Assembly: GCA_963969495.1 (NCBI GenBank)
Contig: OZ018326.1
Coordinates: 182,009,653-182,073,652 of the forward strand
From: Ceratothoa steindachneri
Taxonomy: Eukaryota; Arthropoda; Malacostraca; Isopoda; Cymothoidae
Direction of reading: 5' to 3'
Length of the DNA stretch: 64,000 nt
The notes beneath the pieces are model-generated. The model saw only the letters and a list, made by a program, of their open reading frames with translations. It made no database searches and was not told the origin of the DNA. Below, piece by piece: positions 34,281 through 44,639 of the stretch. The stretch's first letter is position 1. The number at the start of each line of letters is the position of its first letter. A program made the position numbers and the translations under genes.

Positions 34281-34289
34281 GCTCTAAAG

Positions 34290-35595
34290 GATAAATGACA
34301 TGTGAATTAAGATGAGAACCAGCAGTTGTCTTGGCCTAGGTGAAGGGGAAATGGAGACCACGTCAAAAATGCTGAAAAGTACGATTGTGGACACCCCATG
34401 TGTTATTCGACAAAATGGTTCCCTAAGGAAAATTTAGAAATTTAGATAATAATAAATTTTAGATTTGATATAGAAAGGCTAAATACGGCTATTTTAAGAA
34501 GTTCTATTGGACTATTTGTTCGACACATTCGTTCAAAAGAGAAACACCAGCCAAAATGTCGCTAACAGGAGGAAAAAACCTATACCACAACCTAACCTAG
34601 TGACGCATTATGCTCTCATATTAATGGATATTAATGTCAGAATACTAAACGACTGTAATAAACTTCAGTAAAATATGAAGAATTTATGACATCTGACAAG
34701 ATAATATTGTCAGGGGTTTACAAAATGATGACCCTTAAAACCAATTTTGCAAGAAATTACGACTAAAGACCCGCACATATGTTGCAAAATCACGAAGATT
34801 AAAAAATTAAAATAACAATATTTGATTGAGCACCAGGTAGTTTCTAACTTTTAAGTATGATAGAAAACTTTTACAGTGGTAATCATGCAAATGCTCATCC
34901 GAAAAGGTCGTGCTGCTTTGCACAACTAAAATAAAAAACATATTTAAGGGAAATCTAATAAATTACATTCACCCTTTTGTTAAACAAACTTTTTTCCATT
35001 TATTGGTTTAATAAACAAAACAACATTCTTTGTAAAAAATAATTGGCTATGCAAAATTGTTGAGCTCACAACGCCCCTTTTTATAATGAACGGAAAATGA
35101 AGACCAGCCTCGACTACTTTGCCTTTTAATGAGTACTAAGCGAGCCTATTACCGGGAAGAATAAGCGACTTGTGACAAAACCAAACTTTTCAAATAGAGC
35201 AGCGACAGCACGACCAGGCTCGCCCATTCCACCTTTGGCGATCAATAGAGAGATGCCTCGTTTGCTAAAAACATTTGCAGATCAATTTTTATTTTTACAA
35301 AGAATTTATTTAATTTTTTCAAACCAATAAAATGGAAAAATTTGAAGAACCAAATAGTTACCATAAAAATTGAATAATTTTTGCCTAAAATATTTTTAAT
35401 TATTTTGATAAAGCGCCACGGACTTTCCGGATTAGCTAATTATATTCCATCAACAGAAATAGTAAAATTAGTTCGATCTATAGAAAAATTATGATCATTA
35501 AGAATTATTATTTTATTAGCAAACAAACTTCAAAATGGTAAAGCGACGTAAAAGTCATTTATTAGTACTCTCACTTATTCTGATTATGACCTTAC
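34290..35595. other. No recognisable gene
   Basis: AT-rich, no supported frames. Confidence 0.5.
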
Positions 35596-35599
35596 GAAC

Positions 35600-35914
35600 T
35601 TCAAACCTTTAATAATTCTTGGACTGACCTTTGGAGGACCTTAGCAATTATATCATTAGAAAAAATGAAAACCATATAAGTTTTTCAAATTTCGTTAGAA
35701 TCAGCCGAATAGTTATGATGTTATTGCAAAATAATTCGCCGGCTAACTTTGAAGGACTTTTACAATTATAGTATTCGGAAGACAATGTAAAACAACATAA
35801 GGGTTTCAAACTTCGTGAGAATCGGCCGAATAGTTACAATGTTATTACCAAAATAAAAAGCAAAACAGAGACCGACCGACATAATGAGATATAGGGTAGC
35901 ACGTGACTAAAAAT
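35600..35914 (+). repeat. Tandem-tailed interspersed repeat, copy 1
   Basis: Tandem units of ~121-130 bp start at 35712 and 35833 with GTTA(T/C)(G/A)ATGTTATT, preceded by a partial unit from ~35600. They end in a terminal box ACCGACCGACATAATGAG followed by GCACGTGACTAAAA. The same units and the same terminal box occur at 57785-58497, so this is the 3' end of a mobile element, probably a LINE or SINE; the type is inferred. Confidence 0.75.
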
Positions 35915-37535
35915 ATATTATTTTATTTTGGATGAAAAATATAATGAAGATTACCAAACTTACGTTTGTGCTAGGTGAGGAAATTATTCGAATCTTATAA
36001 CCTTTGTATCGAACAATAAATTCCATAACTCTAATAATAAAGAAATTCCATTGCACATAATAATCTAAGCATATTCCTAAGGACTTATATTCTCCACAGA
36101 ACTCCAACGCTCTTTAAGCCAAGTTGAGCATTAGATCTCACTGCTCGTGCAACTTTTTAGAATAATTTTGGATTTTCCTCAAGCAAGTTCTTCCTTCTCT
36201 CAATTGGTTCATATTTGGCGCGGGTGCGGAGTATGCCTTATCTCTGATGCTTTGACAAGAACAAATCGTAAGTCGATAAATTCGGGATTCTTTAGAGCCA
36301 CTTAATTAAATGACTCAATGCAACTATGAGATTTCTGTTTAACTTTCTTTCATCACAACATGCATTTCCGTCTATGTGCTAGAAAATCATCTCGAATCCA
36401 TCAAAGTATATTGAATCAATTCTGGTCATCTATCTGTATTTGCAGAATGACTTATGGGTTAATTAGGTTTAGGTAAAGAGCTTCGTTCATGTTAATATGG
36501 TAAAACATATAACTTTCTTTGCAAATAGCAAGTCAAATCCTTTAGTAAGGCGTTGTATAGTGGTGAATACTGTTTTGAATTTATGTTTATTCATTTTCAA
36601 TTCCTGAAAAAAGCCTTCTCGTTACCAATCAAATCGTTGTACAAAAACTCGCTGGTTGTTGGAGAAGCCACACCAAATCTTATTTGTCGAGGAAACTCAA
36701 ACTCGAGTAACTGATGCTGAAGGTGATTTTATAGTGTTATGCAAATATATCACTCAAACCACAAATAAAGTAAATATAAATGGAATAATTTTTCTTCGGA
36801 ATTTATTTAAATCTATTTTTTTAGGCAACATTTGATACTGTAAAATTTGGATTACACTTTCAACTGCACGATGGGTGATCAATTTTCATGGAAAAATAAC
36901 TAAATAATTGCATCTGTATTACTTCACATTTACTAGTTTTATAATGTAGTACATACATACATATGCTTTAAATATATTCATCAACAACATTATTGAAGAA
37001 TTCACAATCATTGGCGTGTCACTATTTGTTGCTCCTGAAACCTTATCAGGTGACTCTAATGTATAAATACTTATTCAGGTACGCCATTATTATATATTTA
37101 ATCAATCATTTAAGAAAGTATCGAATTACGTGTGTCAGATCTATTGCAAATTGAAGAGGATCTGTTGAGAAATCTTTAAAGATGTCTAAAATGCTTCGTA
37201 GTGTAGAGTAAATATTCATCGTTTCCACCATACCATAAAAACATTCAATTCTTTCAAGTAATGAAGAAAGATGATGCCTCAACACGAGTTAATTTCGCTT
37301 TAATTATGCTATATAAATTTTGTCTATATTTTCTGTAACTGGCATATTAAGGTGGATAATATCATGGAGCTGCAGTTACCCAAATGGACATCAGAACCAA
37401 CATTCTGGTAAAATCTTGCGAAAGAGCTTTGGCAAAGCCTTACATGGAAGCAGAACGCACATGTTCAAATTGACGCCGCTTCTAAAAGAGAAAAGCCACA
37501 TCCCGACATTTTAGCGCCTCTACAACGATGCTCTC
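35915..37535. other. No recognisable gene
   Basis: AT-rich. Frames 35907-36107 (minus) and 37320-37514 (plus) have no signature. Confidence 0.45.
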
Positions 37536-37860
37536 ATCGCCTATCTTCACTCCAATCTAACTAAGAGGTACGAAGCGAAGTCGCCCTGGAGAGAGCGTGA
37601 GAATAAATCCTCGAGTCAATACGAGTCATTAAGAAATGCCCCGTCGAATAAGGCTTTCTGGATCCGTCGTTCGTTACGGTGACGATCGATTGCCGACCTC
37701 CATTAGAACCGATGTTTATCTTCCATCGCATACACCCATAGGCTTACCTCTGAGGAATCGATACAATTAGTCATCCAACGCCACCACGCACACAACCGTT
37801 TTTGGCAACGACCTCGCCTCCCAGGCCTTAACATTAGCACACACTCACGTACTGACCCAT
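37460..37860. promoter_or_regulatory. CpG-rich patch, possible first exon or promoter
   Basis: This ~400-bp stretch is clearly richer in G+C and CpG than its surroundings (for example CCGTCGTTCGTTACGGTGAC). On the minus strand it contains a strong donor-like site, CTCAGAG|GTAAGCC, at about 37755. There is no long open frame, so a non-coding 5' exon or a promoter is possible; an unclassified repeat is the alternative. Confidence 0.25.
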
Positions 37861-38193
37861 GAATAGTGAGTCACTCACCCTTGAAGTGAGAGTTATCAGA
37901 TCCCAATCACCATCAGATTACAAACCATTTACACTTTGTGCCACATTCACAATTTTTTAATATCCATCCTTGTTCATATTCGTTTCCATATAAGTATTAT
38001 TACAAAAAGTATACACATAAGAAAACCTATGATTCAACCATTGCAAAGAAGATATTGCATTTCTCCCAAACTCTTCTTGTTTTACATGAATATAAAAAAA
38101 AGTGAATATTAAAAAAATTTCAAAAGATTTTTGAGAACATGTTAAAGTTTCATGGAAAGTCAATGAAGTACAAAAACAGGTTGCTAATACTAC

Positions 38194-39667
38194 AGTCGCA
38201 GCCAATGATTTTGGCAAAAACTGTTCTTTGCCTATTACGTGTAAAATACCTTCTGAATATCATTTATTCGATATTAATATTGTAGAAGATTTGTTTGACT
38301 ACTAATTATTCAGTACAACCTTGAAAATTAATAGGTTTTTGGTAAAATTTGGGTTTGGTGACATTTCCTTACTAGTGGACATCAGACGCCTCATCGTGAT
38401 TTCAAGCTGGAATCATATGAAAAATAGTAATTAAATAACCAGAATAGTAAATATAGTTGTGTATGATGCCAAGACCTATCAATAATTAATTTAGAATTAA
38501 TAAATAATCTTATTTTGTTACAAAATAATTAAATTATTTTATTATTACAGGGATCGTTTTGCCAAAAGAAAAACGCCATTTAATAGTTTCTTTACACCAA
38601 ATTGGCCTCAATCTAAGGGAAATTGTTGCAAAACGCATTGCATGTGAAAGAACTGTATATAGGATCATTAGAAATTTTAAAGAGACAGGTTCATTAACTA
38701 TGAAAAAGGCCCCTGGTCGTCAAACCTTGTCCTCTGATGGCCAAGACAGAGTTTTAGTGAGAAATTCTCTAAGGAATTAAAGTGCTAGTAGCCAACAACT
38801 TGCTAATGAATGGAAATCAGCTCGAACAGTTCGACGATGACTTATTGTAAAGGCTCTTTCTTCACAGAGTGCTGCCAAAAAACGACAAGGACACACTTGT
38901 CTTTTGCAAGTAATATAATAATTGGTCACGTGAGCAATTGGATACAGCTATTTTTTCTGATGTGTTACTATTCCTCCTGTTTGGCACATCTAGAAAAAAG
39001 GCTTGTCAGAAGGAGAAAAGGTGAACAATATAAGGAGGCTTACATCGTTCCCACGGTAAAACATCGTGAAACTATTTATGTGTGGGGATGCTTTTCTTCA
39101 AAGTGAGTCGGTTCTCTATCAATTTGCCAACAACCCCTTCTATAAATTTAACATGGTATCAAAATTTCCTTAATGACCATTTTCTTCCAATCATCGAAGG
39201 GAAGTTTAGCGAGGATAATTGCATTTTCCAACACCGCTAAGAGGATTAAAGAGTATCTTGAAGGTAAAGGGATAGAAATTTTGGAAGCCTGGCCGGGTAA
39301 TTCTACAGATCTCAATGCTATCGAAAATTTGTTGTCCATCTTCAACAAATGTTGAACAGTTTAAAGTGCTCATACAGCAAGAATGGATGTCTTTAGACAT
39401 AGAAACGGTACGGTCAAATCATTGGTTTCCAGCATGTCCAACCGAATCGAGGAGGTTTTAAAAAATAGGGGTCATAATTCCAAGTATTGAAAGGAAAATA
39501 AATTCCTGCGTAATACACAATAAATTATCTATATACTTCCAATATTATATTATTACTCTTTAATACACTTGTATACACTCAAAGAAATCAAAACTTTCCT
39601 TTACACATGCATAATTTAGGTGAAAAATAATAATTAGTTGTTTTGCCAAAATCATTTGCCGATACTG
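38194..39667 (+). mobile_element. Tc1/mariner element with both ends and TA duplication
   Basis: Ends are inverted: the left CAGTCGCAGCC then AATGATTTTGGCAAAA, and the right, read on the minus strand, CAGTATCGGCA then AATGATTTTGGCAAAA. TA flanks both sides (38192-38193 and 39668-39669), the standard Tc1/mariner target duplication. 1474 bp, with one transposase gene on the plus strand. Confidence 0.92.
38559..39490 (+). pseudogene. Tc1-type transposase, disrupted
   Basis: The N-terminus is well kept in one frame (38559-38780): PKEKRHLIVSLHQIGLNLRE, IVAKRIACERTVYRIIRNF, KETGSLTMKKAPGRQTLSSD, a helix-turn-helix DNA-binding region ending at a TAA. Further parts are in shifted frames: LDTAIFSDVLLFLLFG (first catalytic Asp kept), RETIYVWGCFSSK, FSEDNCIFQ, AKRIKEYLEGKGIEILEAWP, GNSTDLNAIENL, then VLIQQEWMSLDIETV to about 39490. 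Between CIFQ and AKRIKEY the usual QQDNAPCH-type block with the second catalytic Asp is missing, apparently by a small deletion near 39228. Inactive. A diverged relative lies at 61640-62600. Confidence 0.9.
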
Positions 39668-39669
39668 TA

Positions 39670-40435
39670 TGGTAAAGGTAAATAATTCAAGATTTTCATT
39701 ATTAATTGGCCCAAAATAAGATTGTTTACAGAAACCATAAAAATTATAGTAACATGAATTGTCACTAAATTCTGTCGTAAATCATTTTCAGTTTGCGCGA
39801 TTCTTTATTGAAGCCCAGAATACTTTGTTGGTTTTTGTGATGTAAATTTTGCAGAAACAAACAAAATTGAATTGTAATCGCTGCTATTAAAGACTACTTC
39901 AAAATAAATATTTCTCTGCTGAATTTTATGCGGGTTGACTCACTGCAAATAAATAAAGGAAAAGGATAATAAAATAGGCAGAAAAGAATAGGATGGAAAT
40001 AGATGAGACAGTTATGATGGGTGATATTTTGCGGTGTAAGAAATCCTACAGTACAAGTGTGTATCCGTTCTTCTTTCAGAAAATTGCATAGGTTCATTGG
40101 AAGAAAAAAAAGGGATGGGAGTTAAAAAAATGGTAATGAATACTAATTATAATAAATAAAGAGGCTCAGGGAAGTTTTTGTTTTTTTCATCCTATTATTA
40201 TTAGTCTTATTAATATAATTATTATTCCTAACTTTGACATTTGTTCCACATACCAAGCATTATCAAGTGGTTTCTTTTATTACCCCTGTTCCAAACTCTA
40301 ATTTTAATTGACTCATGAGATGCCTCAAATTTGGAGACAAATATGTGCTCGAGGTTTTAAGAGTGGGGTATAATTTGAAGCCTGATAGTTAGTCAGTATG
40401 ACAATCACTGGTCGGCCCGAGGGCCCCAGGGGTTA
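39670..40435. other. No recognisable gene
   Basis: AT-rich. The 39894-40097 minus frame has no known signature. Confidence 0.45.
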
Positions 40436-40439
40436 GTCG

Positions 40440-40835
40440 TCTTTTAAAAAGATGTGCCAGGAAGTATCATGTTTTGACACCAAACAGCGTTCAGGTGGAA
40501 GCCTTCGTCACCTCGAGGAAGAGAGACCTGTTCCGCGTCAGAGGTACGCGGATATAGATACCCCTCGGCAGGATTCCTTGGAACGGAGAGTCTGTGTGTG
40601 TTGTGCTGTGAAGGCGGGAGAGGAAATAAAGCAGTGTTGTGATTGGCTCTGTGTTGATGAGACGCGTAAGATCTCCCCACCCGAAGACGGGGTGAGCACA
40701 GCGCATCCACCAATCGGTAGCCAGATCTCTCCGTGCACTGACGTTTGTGTCCGCCAATGCCAGGATTCGGAATCGAACCCGGTACCGCGACGTTGGAAGG
40801 CCGACGCCGTATCGACTCGGCTAGCATGAGCTCTT
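40440..40835 (-). mobile_element. tRNA-derived SINE
   Basis: On the minus strand the right end reads CATGCTAGCCGAGTCGATACGG (split: A-box TAGCCGAGTCGATACGG), then GGTACCGGGTTCGATTCC as B-box ~45 bases downstream. It is followed by a GC-rich body to ~40440, ending near TTTAAAAAGA. The head resembles a tRNA but is joined to a ~320-bp body, so it is a SINE, not a tRNA gene. Overlapping frames on both strands in this block (up to 137 codons) come from its GC-rich composition. Confidence 0.7.
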
Positions 40836-40859
40836 TAGGAGCCTGTTTATCTCTCATAT

Positions 40860-41520
40860 TATAATTTCAGCAACGTCTTTGAATTTTCCTGTGTAAATAA
40901 TCTTATTTAGGTCAACAAATATCACAATCATCCATATGAATAGAATTAGATTTTCGAACGAAATTATTAATAGCAAATATTTTGGGTAGTTTCATTTCCA
41001 CAAAGCTGATTATTGGTTTAATATACGTCATAAAAATGGAAGAGGATTGGTAGAGGAAATAATCAACAATTAAAAATAGTAAAGTTGGTAGGAAAGCCCA
41101 TAAGTATTTTTCAGAGTGATACATAAAGCGAAGGTGTTTTAATTCCATCAATATGAGTGTCATATAAAATAAATATATCATAGTGAGTTATTGGGAAACA
41201 TTAATTTTTTATAATAAAAATGCTCATAGAATAAATACTCGTACGTTGATACAGAAGGGCGTTTTTCCTTATAATCCTTTTTTTAAAAATTTAAATTAAA
41301 ATTTAAAATTTCAGTCCCTTTTCGCCGAATATTTATTTTTATTTTTCATCCAAAAATTGTTTGAAAAACTAGTGACTGTAACGTGTTAAATATATCATAA
41401 ATGACATTTATACACTGGATCTTATGATTTACTAAAGTAATCATTTGATATTGAAAACAAGAGTTAACTACTTAATTCCTGAAACGCTTTTATATCTATG
41501 CAGACCCTTAAAATTAACAT
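40860..41520. other. No recognisable gene (probable intron of the Tusp/TULP4-type gene)
   Basis: AT-rich. Lies just 3' (minus sense) of the exon at 41523-41687. I looked for the next exon, which should encode the KWNEPYQKLA region, and did not find it here. Confidence 0.45.
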
Positions 41521-41522
41521 AC

Positions 41523-41687
41523 CTCTGTCCTGTGCCCGCGTAGATTGTAGTTGCTCCTGGCTGGTACATCCGCATTTTTCTTAGAGTGCGAACTGGTGTA
41601 CGTGACTCCAACTATTCCTCTAGCGTTTCCAGTAGATAACCAGCCTTCCTGATAGTACAGTACTCTATTTAATTTCCATCCTTCTTC
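41523..41687 (-). CDS. Tusp: Internal exon of a Tusp/TULP4-type (tubby superfamily) gene
   Basis: 165-bp exon (55 codons, phase 0 at both ends) with a good acceptor on the minus strand (TTTATTTTTCTCCTACAG ending at 41688) and donor (GAG|GTATGT at 41522). It encodes EEGWKLNRVLYYQEGWLSTG, NARGIVGVTYTSSHSKKNAD, VPARSNYNLRGHRTE. This closely matches the N-terminal WD40 region of TULP4 and insect Tusp, where EGWKLNR...YYQEGWLATGN.RGIVGVTFTSSHC precedes NYNLRGH. TULP4-type proteins combine WD40 repeats, a SOCS box and a C-terminal tubby domain, and are thought to act as ubiquitin-ligase adaptors. The preceding exon (with SLSWMGKVPDE) and the following one (KWNEPYQKLA) were not found, so introns must be long. 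This is the only convincing host coding sequence in the window. Confidence 0.9.
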
Positions 41688-41811
41688 CTGTAGGAGAAAA
41701 ATAAAACATTTTATGGATGCAAGAACTTAATCCTAAATCGCTTGCTTCCTTAAAATCAGCTTCAATTTAATGCTCTAAAAAGGCTCGTTTTCATTAAGGA
41801 AGGAAGTGACC

Positions 41812-41908
41812 TTCATGGTTCAATACACCTTTATGGTTCCATATAACTTCATGGTTCTATAGACCTCTATCGTTCCATATACATTCATGGTCACATAAAC
41901 ATGGTAAT
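41812..41908. repeat. Short imperfect tandem repeat, ~19-bp period
   Basis: About five units of the type TCATGGTTCNATANACCT, each slightly different, in the intron 5' (minus sense) of the Tusp-type exon. Confidence 0.7.
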
Positions 41909-42026
41909 ATTTCTCTGTAGCTGGTGATTTTTGGCTGATTTTTAGAAGGTTAAAGTCTTATATGTAAACTCCAAAATATTAACTCCGAATCGATCCCCCT
42001 CCTGCCTGATCGAATTTAAAATGTAA

Positions 42027-42213
42027 TCACAGAAAGGTAGTCGTTTCACACAGAAAGATTTCAGGGGGGAAACCTATGACGAAGGTGGTGAATTTAGTGA
42101 AAAGAAGAATGTGAGGAAGACATATAGCTCCAAGTCTTTCTGCAGGCATTGGATCTGTGAAGATACAATCATCCAGATCGAATGTGTTTTCTTCATGTCG
42201 ATACCTCTTCACT
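42027..42213 (-). other. Candidate exon-like open frame
   Basis: The minus strand has an acceptor-like TTTTTTAATTTCCATTTTCAG at 42232-42212, followed by an open frame VKRYRHEENTFDLDDCIFTD, PMPAERLGAICLPHILLFT to the stop at 42027. It would lie upstream of the Tusp-type exon in the same orientation, but it does not match the N-terminus of that family that I know. No clear donor inside. It could be a terminal exon of another gene or a chance frame. Confidence 0.25.
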
Positions 42214-42239
42214 GAAAATGGAAATTAAAAAAATATCAT

Positions 42240-44635
42240 CGATTTCCTCAGTCTTTAATATTGAAAGTATACTTTTATGAAAGTAATGGAACACACTTTC
42301 CTTGCTAAAGAATTGATGTTTTGAATAGGTGCGTATATTTACAGCATTTGCCTTCCATATTTTCACTTCCCTAAATTCCCCACTTTCTGTTTAAAGTTTG
42401 GGAATAAGCAATTTATTAATGATATCCTTATTTGTTATCACTACATTCTCTAAATAAATAGAATAAATTCTCTTATAATAGGTTAACGTGACGATGCTTA
42501 TTGTGTATTTAAATTATAGTAAAGGAAAAAGATTGTGGAAGAATTGTTTTTCTTGCCATATGTATAAAGATGCCATTGAAAGGACTCAAGAGCTAAGGCG
42601 AAGAAAAGGTTTGGTTTAACGTATAAATTTTGACTTAATCCTTAATGTATTTGTGTCTTAATTATCTTCTTTATTAATTTTCGTTTGTATTGATGCTTTA
42701 AATAATCAAATGTATGGTTATGATTTTAAGATAGGTTTCTAAACATCTTGCTTAAATTTATCTCTGAAACCCAATTCTGACTCTTTCTGACCAAACAACT
42801 ATTGAGATATTGTTATCATAACAAAATCTGTAAGTAGAAATAGATTCAACTCTCAGCAAGCAACATAATCATATCGGAGTGTGGCCATATGTGTAACGCT
42901 GATCATGGTTGGTAGCAGGTGGTGAAGATGGACAAAATAAAGCCACCAATCACCAAAAATTAATTTAAGGTTGGAATTCAGCAAAAAGTGGGATACAAAG
43001 ATTGGAAGTTTGAACATCATTGATGTCTGGGATTTCCAGGAGTTTAACTACTCTGAAGAGAAAAGTGAGACGCTACCATACATCCAGCATCGTGTCGAGG
43101 GTGAAGTATGCTGAGATCATCCGCGAGTTTAGATGCTGGCTATCTAAAGGACATAAGTCTCTAACACAATCTTGAAAGAACATCCATATGGAAAAAGAAT
43201 AAATAATATGAGAATGTCCTGGAGCAAATCCTACCTAAGATATAAAACCGACTTGGTGAAAATTTCATGCGTGGTAAGGATCTATCAATATAATGTACTA
43301 CTATGGAGCACCGTAACATAGGGGACAAATAATAATTACTTGGGAGACAATAGCATTGACGCATTGAGTATTTCACCTGGAAACATTCCAGATCTTAATC
43401 AACTCTAAAACTTTAGTTTGTAAGAAAAAATTTTATAAAACGGGCGTCTCTTAGGTAGAGATTGAAGGCTATTACTTATCTAAATTTGAAACTCTCAAAT
43501 TGATAGCTAGACCACTTAAGTTTTTAAATAATTGTAGACGTCCTTTGAAATGTCCAGCATGATTAATATAAATACATATGTGAATATTATAGTTAAACAA
43601 TCTGAAAGAGCAAAGATATGAAAATCAATATTTGTTTGTATCCAAACCTTTGAATATGATTCAAGATTTACAGAGAAAAAGGGTCAAATGTTCGATTTAA
43701 TGAATTAACTTAGTAATTTAGAAAATAAAGTGCTTTGTATATGAATAAAAAGTTAAGATGAAAAGTTTCTTCCCCAATGCTACATTGTGCCTCAGTGATT
43801 TGAGAACACAAATTAGAGAGCTATATGTGGCCTAAACTTTAGTTAAATCTCCTCTTTAGTCCCAACTTGGAAACTTCAAGTGTGGCGTAGCGATGCCGTT
43901 CTATTTATTGTATCCGTCATCCACGGAGATTAGGAGATAGCAATATTCTTGAATTTCATAAATGCGTTCGTATTTGGAATCAGAAAAGAGCTCCTGACTC
44001 AGTTGGAGACGTGTCTTCAGTGCCCCCCCCCAAAATAAAAATAATTCACGGTCAGACGTCGTCAGGCAAGCTGAGTTGCCTAGCAAGCCTAGAACATCAT
44101 CAACGAGAACGCTAACTAGGAGATGAAGGCCATTGCCAATCAGCTCATATCTATTGAGTATAAAATTATAGGTGTGGTGCAGTAAGATATCATGTACAAA
44201 TCCTATGTTATGAGAAGACGAAGATACTTCTTAGATAGGACCGGAAAGAACAGTGAGATCTAGTTGCAGCGATTGCAGAAAAGAGATCAAACACGACAAG
44301 GAGCTCATCATGCTCTGGTTCTTCTAGTATAAGAAGAGATTTGACCAAGATCAAAAGGAGAAAAGAGTGAATGAAGTAGTTCTATTTCAGCCTAACGTAG
44401 GTTCCATATATTATGTACTGCAAGCTCTCGTGACTGTAATGGACTTGGGGATGGTAAGCAATGAAGCTCATGTCCGGTCTCCCCAAAATTTCCTTGCAAG
44501 GTGCTATCTAGCGATTTCTCCTCCTATGTTATGTTGAGACGCTGGACTTGATGTTAAACCTTTAACAACAACAAGGACAACAAGGAAAAAAGGTACCCTA
44601 GGAGACCTTACGGTCCATTCAAAGAGGGTACCATT
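42240..44635. other. No recognisable gene; possible eroded repeat
   Basis: AT-rich to ~43900, then mixed. About 44540-44590 ends in AACAACAACAAGGACAACAAGG, a tail typical of interspersed repeats, so 42.9-44.6 kb may hold an old LINE-like element without a readable frame. Confidence 0.35.
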
Positions 44636-44639
44636 GGAC

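Noticed and set aside
40444..40857. 137-codon and overlapping frames on both strands
   Set aside because: They lie within a GC-rich tRNA-derived SINE and occur in several frames at once, which is typical of composition rather than coding.
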